Below, piece by piece: positions 44,301 to 53,300 of a DNA stretch of 64,000 nucleotides. Under the pieces are notes generated by a model. It saw only the letters and a list, made by a program, of their open reading frames with translations. It ran no database searches and had not been told where the DNA came from. The stretch's first letter is position 1. Each line of letters begins with the position of its first letter. Source of the stretch: Prorocentrum cordatum. Its lineage: Eukaryota; Sar; Dinophyceae; Prorocentrales; Prorocentraceae. Both the position numbers and the translations under genes were made by a program. The stretch is from NCBI GenBank assembly GCA_963575745.1, contig CAUYUJ010022048.1, positions 160,001 through 224,000 of the forward strand. Reading direction: 5' to 3'.

Positions 44301-47300
44301 CCTGGGCCTCTCCGCTCATGCTGCCGCGGCTGATGCCTCCCTGCTCTTCCTTTGGCTTCCACCGCTCCTGCGGCTGCCGCGCCTCGTCCCCCTGCTCGGT
44401 GTACCAAGGCTGAACCTAAACGTTTTTATGCTGTGAGTTTCAAGTGTTTGTTGTGTTTTCGTTCTTAGCGAGTTTTGTTGTTCGTTCTCAGCGGGGTCTG
44501 AAAACGATGATGACCACTTGTCTGGGCGACGCTTATCTGGGCGACGCGCGCAGTATACTGAGTGTACTGCCCATCCTGCCCGCCCTTCCTCGCCGACCCC
44601 CCCCTTTCAAAATACCCGTCAGTCGCTGAAAGTAGGTATTTTTGTATACCTGGGTCGCAATCTACTTGAGGCGCCTGCCTACTTTCAGAGTCGAGTGGCG
44701 TTCCCTCTTCCCTCCTCTACAGGGGGCAGGCGGAGGCCAGTATACTTTCAATGCCATGCTACTTCATGTTTCTCTGCCCACTTCCTTCGACCGACGGGTA
44801 CTGCCCGTCCTGCTTCTCCCTCCCTGCTCTGCGTTTTTCCCCCTCCCTCTCCTTCCCCATCCCCCCCAGGAAGTTCGAGGAGCAGGAGGCAGGGAGGCGG
44901 GACGGAGGCGAGGTGGACGGGGAGGGGGGGTGGCGCAGGCGGTCTCGGCAATGTGCGGCCACCCTCTGAGCCTCGATCGAAGAGCTGCGCAAGGAGTGAT
45001 GAGAGCCAGCTGGCCCGGGAGGCGTCCTCGGCCCTGCGGACAGAGCGGAGATGACAGGCGGAGGCCGGGACCGCCTCCCTGCCGGGAGGCCTTCCCCCTT
45101 TTTCCGCGGGCGCTCCTCGTTGGAGCGTGTCCGGGGCGGAGCCTCTGGGAGGCGGGCCCCGGGGAGGACGCGATGCCACGTCTCGGGTCGCTGACGGGCG
45201 AGTGGCTGGCGCCGCTGCGCCCTGCCTCCGCGTGTCCTCCCCCCCCCCTCCTTTGGTCAGGGGAGCGTGTTTCACCTCCATCTTCCCCTCCTCCCTCCCT
45301 CCGTCCTCTGGCATCCCTCCGCCACCACCCCTCACATCGCTCCTGCCGATCCTCCGCGTCTCTTCCCTTCCCTCCACGTTCTCGTCATCCCCTCATCCGT
45401 TTCCTCCCTGTCTGCCTCCTCCTCCAGAGTAATCGCTTCCCTCCTCCTCCTTCTCCTCCTCCTTCTCTTTCCCCCTCTCGCCCCTCCTCCCTTCTTCCAT
45501 GCACGCCCGCGTGCGCTAGCGAGCGAAGGCAGCTGGCGGTTCGGCCCCAGAGTTCTTCACCTCGCTCATAGGCGTGCGTTGGGCTTGCGGGGCTCTTCCT
45601 CTCCAGGAAGAGGAGGAGGAGGAGGAGGAGGAGGAGGAGGAGGAGGGAGCAAGCGCATGAAAGAATCAGGGTACCGCCGCTATACAAACTTTACGCGGGG
45701 CCCCTGTGCTGGGTCCTGCGTTCACGGCCTCGCAGATGGGGGCGGAGTAGATGGGGTTGGAGGATCTCGCCTCATCGCCGAAGCATCGCCGATGCGGTTC
45801 GATGTGGAGCCAGATCTCCCTCCGCGCCGACGTCGGCGATGCACCGCCGACGTCGCCGATGCATCGCCGTTGCATCGGCGACGCATCGGACCCCACTTGG
45901 GAGGCCTGCAGCGCGGGGACGTGTTCTTGGCTGCGGCCGCCGTCGGCCCTCTGTCGCGCCCCGCCGGGCAGTCGCGTGCCGCCGGACCCCGGGCTCGATC
46001 GGGCCTTCGCGGGCTCTCGTGGCGCGGAGGGGATCCATCCGCGAGGCCTTGTCGGGTCAGGCTCGATCCGAGGCCAGGGGGAAGAGAGAGGGGGGAGGAA
46101 TGGATGAGTGCCGGGAGAAAGGGCAGGAGGAGGAGGAGGAGGAGGAGGAGCAGGAGGCCAGCACAAACACACGAGCCAAGAGCGCTTTCTCTCCGCCATA
46201 GTTACATCGTGTCAGCATGCTTTCACGCCCACTTGCCGGCCTCTGTCTCATGGTATTGTAGGGGGGAGTTGGGGTAGATCAGGGGAATGTGGCGTTCCAA
46301 AATTACGCTGATCGCATTTCGTAATATGACCATGGCCAACTCAATTGCACCAGTAACTCCTTCCTTTCATTCCTCGCTCGAGGCTGCCGCGGTGTTCCGT
46401 ACGGATTGAGCTTACGATATCGCCACCCTCTTGTGTCCTACCTCCTTCTCCTGTAGCAAAGGTCGCCACGCTGCCGTGCTCGCCCAGCGAAAATTACCCT
46501 GGCGAAGGACCCAACCATATGTATGTGTGGGTACCGCAATTGTGAATATCTTCTCCGGTGAAGCTCCCTGTGGGGACACGAAGCTCTGCACTGGGTGGGG
46601 GGAACGCATGCGGGCGGTAGCACTGGGGCCGTCGGTGGAGCTCCCTATGGGGCCACGAAACGCTCTACTGGATGGGTGAACGTGTCAAATTGCGTGTGCG
46701 GGACGCATGTGGGCGGTCTCACTGGGGGCTTCGGTGGAGCTCCCTATGGGGCCACGAAACGCTGTACTGGGCGGGTGAACGTGTCAAATTGGGCTTCCGG
46801 GACGCATGCGGACGGTACCACAGGGCTTCGGTGGAGCTCCCTATGGGGCCAGGGTGGAAATGCCAAATTGGGTTTCCGGGACGCATGCGGACGGTTCTAA
46901 TGGGGGTTTCGGTGGAGCTCTTCATGGGGCCACGAAGCGGTATATTGGGTGGGTGAGAATGCCAAATTGGGTATGCGGGACGCATGTGGACGGTCCCCCT
47001 GGGGGCTTCGGTGGAGCTTCCTATGGGGCCACGAAACGCTGTACTGAGTGCGTGAAACTGCCAAAGTGGGTGTGTGGGACGCATGTGGGCGATCCCACTG
47101 GGGGCCTCGGTGGAGCTCCCTATTGGGGCCACGAAACGCTGTACTGGGTGGGTGAAAATGCCAAATGGGGTGTGCGGGGCGCATGCGGACAGTCCCACTG
47201 GCTACGAAACGCTGTACTGGGTGTTGCGGACGCATGTGGCCACCCCCATTGGTGCCTCCGATCGAGCCCCTGATGGGGCCACGAAGCGCTGTATATTGGG

Positions 47301-50300
47301 TGTGGCGGACACATGTGGCCACCCCCACTGGGGCCTTCGGTGGAGCTCCCTACGAGGCCACGAAACGCTGTACTGGGTGTGGCCGACGCATGTGGTACCC
47401 TCCACTGGGGCATTACGTGGAGCTCCTAATGGGGCCATGAAGCGCTGTACTGGGTGTGGCGGACGCATGCGGTACCCCCCATTGGGGCCTTCGGTGGAGC
47501 TCCCTATGGGGCCACGACGCGCTGCACTGTGTGTGGCAGACGCATGTGGTACCCCCACTGGGGCCTTCGGTGGAGCCCCCTACGGGGCCACGAAACGCTT
47601 TACCAGGTGTGGCAGACGCATGTGGTACCCCCACTGGGGCCTTACGTGGAGCTCCCTATGGGGCCATGAAACGCTGTACTGGTTGTGGCAGACGCATGTG
47701 GTACCCCCCACTGGGGGCTTCGGTGGAGCTCCCTATGGGGCCACGAAACGCTGTACGGGGTGTGGCAGACGCATGTGGTACCCCCCATGGGGCCTTACGT
47801 GGAGCTCCCCACGGGGCCACGACACGCGGTATTGGGTGTGGCAGACGCATGTGGTACCCCCCACTGGGGCCTTCGGTGGAGCTCCCGATGGGGCCACGAA
47901 ACGCTGTACTGGTTGTGGCGGACGCGCGTGGTACCCCCCATTGGGGCCTTACGTGGAGCTCCCTACGGGTGCCACGAAACGCCTTACCGGGTGTGGCAGA
48001 CACATGTGGTACCCCCACTGGGGGGGGCACGGGAGGAGGAGGAGGAGACGCGGGGACCGTTTCTTCAAAACGAGGACCCAACACCACAGGATGGTTGGTA
48101 AAAAAGCAAGTGAACCACAGCCATGCAGCAGCACCCACCTAGGAAGGTGCGTCACTCTTTGCCTAATGGGTGGCCAGAAGGGGTTGTCCGAGGAGGATCC
48201 TCCTCCCTCCTCCCTCGTCATCCTCCCTCCCTCCCTCCTTCCTTCCCCTCCCTCCCTCACTCCCTCCTCCCTCCCCCCCTCCCTGGGGGTGCTATTGCAT
48301 TTTGCGACAGGGCCCGGCCATGCCCGACTGCGCCGTACTAGCAGCCAGGCTAACGACCAGTTGCCAAAGGCCGTTTTGGCCCAGTTGGTTCTTGACCCGA
48401 ACGGTGGCGAAAACGGAGCGTCCGAGGAGGAGGGCTACTGCTGCATGTTGTCACAGGGCCCAGCCATGCCCCACTGCGCCTTACTGGCAGCCAGGCTAAC
48501 GACCAGTTGCCCGAGGCCGTTTTGGCCCGTTGGTGGGGGAGCCGTCCCATTGGCCAGGGCTGTTCCCCCTTCGGATTACCACCAGCAGCCCTACCACTAC
48601 AGCTGTTGCCGCTGTCTGCCGTCTATCCTGCCTTTGATTGTCACTAATCTGGGGATCAGAATCACCTCCATTACCCCCCTCACTGACCAGGCACATACTC
48701 TCTGCTTTAGCGAGCCTCTACGCGTTTCGTTGCCTCGCATGCTTGGCCCCGTTACGTTCCTGCTGCGGCTACATCGGGCTAAGGTGGAGGCCTCCGCGCC
48801 TTCGTTAGCAGTGTTGCTTAGCCTCCTTATTGTCATGCATGCAAGTGCTGAGATCGCAGATCGAAGTCTTCACAGCGTCAGGTCGTGGGGGAGGAGGTCT
48901 GACGAGCGCCTGCCTTGGTTTGCAGTGTTGCTTGCATTGTCGTGCCGTCTCCTGTCTGTCATACTAACGCTGAGATCGCAGGAGGAGGAGGAGTAGGAGG
49001 AGGAGTAGGAGGAGGAGGAGGAGGAGGAGGAGGAGGAGGAGGAGTAGGAGGAGGAGGAGGAGGAGTAGGAGGAGGAGTAGGAGGAGCAGGAGGAGGAGGA
49101 GTAGGAGGAGGAGGAGGAGGAGTATGAGGAGCAGGAGGAGGGCCGACGAACGCCTCTCCCCGCCCACCCTCCCACCCCTTCCCCCGCCTCGGCGAGGAGG
49201 ACGAGGAGGGGGGGACGAGGAGGGGGCGAGAGGGGGAGATGGAAGAGAAGGGGATGAGGAGGGGGAGGGGGAGGGAGAGGGAGGGGGATGGGGCGAGAGG
49301 GAGATGGAAGAGAAGGGGATGAGGGAAGAGAAGGGGAGGAGGGAAGAGACGGGGAGGAGGAAACGGGGATGGCCAGAAGGGGGGCACGCGGAGGGGGCGA
49401 GGGTGGGAAAGGGACGAGGAGGGAAGGAGGATACATAGGGAGGGCCAGGAGGAGGAGGAGGAGGAGGCTGGGGCTGACGAGTGAACACCCCCCCTGTGTC
49501 CGGCGCCTCGCTCCCCAGCCGCAGGCACCTTCACGGGCAGCGACGTCGGCACGGGCACGATCATCGGCTCGGCGGTTTTCAACGTCCTCTTTGTCATAGG
49601 CCGCGGGCGCCGCGTCGGGGGGCGGCAATGCAGCAGCGGAGGAGGAAGAGGAGGAGGCTCCGCCGTTGCTGGTTTGTCACCCCTCACCCCCGTGCAGGAG
49701 TGGCCAGAGGACTTAGTTAGCTACACCGCCCACTTGTGGGGTCATGCCTCTTCCCGTGTGTGTTTCGCTTATCCGGCAGATCTCATAGTTTGATCCGCCC
49801 CCCCCCCCCGAGCAGAAGCGGCCGCTGGGGGCAGGGGGATGGCAGCATTCCTGGGACGGATCAGCGCCGATGGCGTCGGCGTCAGGAGGAGGAGTAGAGC
49901 GAGTGAAGGTGGGGTGGGAGCGAAAAAGAGGTCACGCAGGCGGTGCCCACGCGCCCCACCCACCGCACGCTAGGCGCGGCGCGCCCCGGCGGCATCCTCG
50001 GCGGCACGGCGCCGCCGCAGCGCGCTCGGCCGAGGAGCCAGCCTTCACGTCTACTGCTGCTTGCAGTCGCTGCGGCCGCGGCCGCCGTCGGCGCAACCCT
50101 GCAGCCGTCGTCCCTCTGAAGCTCGAGGTCCGCCACGACCTTCTGCCCGTCCGAGTTCGCGAGGTCATCGCACGCTCCGAGGCCGCGGAGCACGAGTGCG
50201 CGATCGATCATCGCGGCCTTCCGCTCGACCTCCAGCAGCTCCAGTTCCAGCACTCGCACCGCAGCATCCTCCTCTGTGCTGCTCTCGGCGTCGTCGCCGT

Positions 50301-53300
50301 CGGCGCCGTCGACGGGGTCCTCGACCTCCTGGGAATCCTCTTCGTGGGACTCCGCGACGTCGAACCCCTCCTCGACGACATCCTTCTCCTCCAGGGGGTG
50401 CTCGCCGTCGGCGCCGTCGACGGGGCCCACGCGACGACTCGCGGAGCTCGGCCTCGATCGACCGCAGCTCGGCCTCGGGGTCTGGCACCGTGGCCGCCGT
50501 CACCTCCGCCTCCGACCCCTCGCCCTCCTGAGACGCCTCCTCGTGGGAATCCTCGCGGGACTCCGCGACGTCTAAAACCTCCTCGACGACATCCTTCTCC
50601 TCCAGGGTGCACTCGACGTCGCCCTCGGCGTCGACGCCGTCGACGGGGTCCTCGACCACCAGCTGCGCAACTGGCTCGCTGACCAGGCCCTCGCACGGAT
50701 AGAGTTCGGCCTCGATCGATCGCAGCTCGGCCTCGAGGTCCCGCACCGTGGTCGCCGTCACCTCGGCCTCGTACAGCTCTTTGCACTGAGCCTCCTCGTC
50801 GACGACCCCCTTCTCCTCCAGAGCATCCCGCACAGCGGCGGCCGCACCGCATCCCGCACAGCGGCGGCCGCTGCCGCCAGGAGGCGTGCCTGGGAAACGA
50901 AGCCCGCGGGCGTCACCAGCTCGTCCAGAAGCACGTCGACATCGGCGAACGAGGGGGGGAACGCCTCAGCCTCCACGAAAGACTGCAGGACCTCCGCCTC
51001 CGCCTCGCCGACACCCGCGATGTGGGGGAAAAACTTCACTGCCTCGGCGCGGAGGGACCACGCCAGCAGGATCTCGGAGCTCTCCACGTCCTCCTCCCCC
51101 CCGAACTTCAGCTGGACCTCTTCCTCCTCGGGGTTGCCCTTGTCCGCGGCGTTCAGCAGCCGAGCTTCCAGCTCCGCCACGTGCACCACGTTCACCTCGC
51201 CGAGGCGGGGCCCAGCCGCCGCCCAAGCTATGTCAGCAGTCGGGACGCGCGCTGCGTGGAGCCTGGCGTTGCGGCGCCGCCTCCGCGCTCCCGGCACGCG
51301 GCGCCCACTCGCCGCCAGCACCAGTGCCGGCCGCGCCGCCGCCTCGCGGTCCTGCCACGACCCGGGGCCACCCCGCCTCGGGACCGCGGCCTCCGCCGCC
51401 AGCCGCCTGGCGCGCGCGGCTCGGCGGGCGGCCGAGGCGCCAAGCGTGACGGTCTCGAGCGCCCGCAGCGCCCCTGGGCCACCCCGCATGGGCAGGCCCC
51501 CCCCCCAGCTATCACCACCTCGGGGGCCATCGCCGCGGCGGAGGAGGAGGCGCTTCCCCCCGAAGAGAGAGAACGCGGGACGCAACGCTGCCGCCCGCCT
51601 GGCGCCCAAGGCAGGCTTGGGCCAAAATGGCTACGGAATGAGGAGGAGGAGGTGGAGGAGGAGGAGGAGGTCAAGGTAGCCAGGTCGAATGAGTCAGCGA
51701 GCCCCCGCGGATTTCCACCTTCCCTCCCTCCCGTGACATAAAATCAAGTGTGGCACGACTTGATATTCGGATTGGAACGCATGCCCACCTAGCGAACTGG
51801 AGGCGCCCGCGCGGGGCCCCGCTTCCGAAGATTTGTGGCGAACGGAAAACTACAGGGACCTCGCAGAGGCAGAAACGGCACAAGTTCCGATTTGCGCGGC
51901 GAAGAGTAAGCATGCGCCGCGCCGATTCGTCATTGCCACTCACGCGCAAATTGGCCGGGCTGTTTTGGCGAGCACAGCATTTCACCCGCTCTCTTGCGGC
52001 CCCGCTGCCTGCGCCGCTCTTGTGCCACTCGGCGAGCGAAACATGCTCCGTGCCCACGCAGGAGAGCCACTTCCAAGCACACCGTGCACGGAGTGCGGGC
52101 GAGGACGCAGATAGAAGGAGAAAACACGCCAATAACAGAAACTTTTGACGCTCGGCACAGATTTCTTGGATCCTCGCCGGGGTCCCCGGCGGCGCCTCCG
52201 GCGCCGCCCCTGGCGCGCTTCGCGCGCCAGGAAGAGGTTCCCGGCGCAGATCCAAGAAATTCGCGCGGAACGCCACAGAGATATGTTTATTGCGTGTTCT
52301 TCTTCTAGAAAAGTCGCCCGCTTGCGTGGGGTCCCACAACTTTGGTTGGTTGAAGCGCTCGGCGCCAGGGCGAGATGGACATCTTTGCCCGCTCGCAGGT
52401 CTTGGAAAACGAAGGATTGCAAAGGATTGCAACGAAGGATTGCAAAACAAACCAGGATTGCAAAAAAAACCCAGGATTGCAACGAAGGATCGCGAAAAAA
52501 CCCAGGATGTGCAATCCTTTGTTCAAGGGTTTTTTGCAATCCTTCGTTCAAGAGGCGGAGCCGGGGCGAGAACGACAGTTCGCTCTGTTTTGTGCGGGAT
52601 GTTCGCCCCGTTGCACTCCTGCCACGCATTCTGCAGCAGCGGCAGCGACGACGACAACAAAATGTAAATCTGAAGGAGGAGGAGGAGGATGAGGAGGAGG
52701 AAGAGGAGGAGGAGGAGGAAGAGGAGGAAGAGGAGGATGAGGAGGAGGAGGAGGAGGAGGAGGATGTTCGGAGCCCCGTGGAGGTAGTTGTGTTGCCCTT
52801 GGGGGGCTGTTTTGGGGCCTCTTTGGGGCCTCTTGGGGGCCTCTTGGGGGCCTCCTGAGGCCTCTTGGCGGCCTCTTGGGGCCTCCTGGGCGCCTCTTGG
52901 AACGGAAGGCTCGGATTTTCGGTTCGAGTTCCCCCTTTTGGGCCCCTCTTGGGGCCGTCTTGAGGCCCTCTTGAGGACGTCTTGGGCGGCTCGTGGGTTG
53001 TCTTGGAGCCCTCGTGCGGGCCTCCGGGGCCGTCTTGGGGCGATCTTGGGGGCCTCTTGGATCGGGGGTCCCCAAACGGGGTGGTGACTACACCGTGCGG
53101 TGAGTCGGTGGGGATTCGGGGTCACCGCACGGTTTTGGGACTCGAGTCGTTCTCCGAGGACGTCTCGGGCGACAGGGGCCTCTGGGGTCCCAAGACCGTG
53201 CGGTGACGGACCGTTTCGGGACTCAAAACTCTTGGAACATCTCAGAGCGTCGGGAAGCAGCAAAGTAAGCGAATCCCAAAACATACAGACACCAAACGGA

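Noticed and set aside
44626-44688. 11-bp inverted repeat CTGAAAGTAGG/CCTACTTTCAG as a MITE
   Set aside because: Only 63 bp long, no second copy, no target duplication.
46560-48025. CRISPR-like regular repeats
   Set aside because: Repeats are directly abutting with no unique spacers, units of 77/99 bp, in a eukaryotic context: a satellite.
47074-48996. 640-codon plus-strand frame
   Set aside because: Mostly satellite units that happen to stay in phase; the remainder is low-complexity intron sequence.
49870-51660. Target-site duplication around the SL-headed retrogene
   Set aside because: Only GGAGGAGGAG-type words are shared at the two sides, which are uninformative in this GGA-rich DNA.
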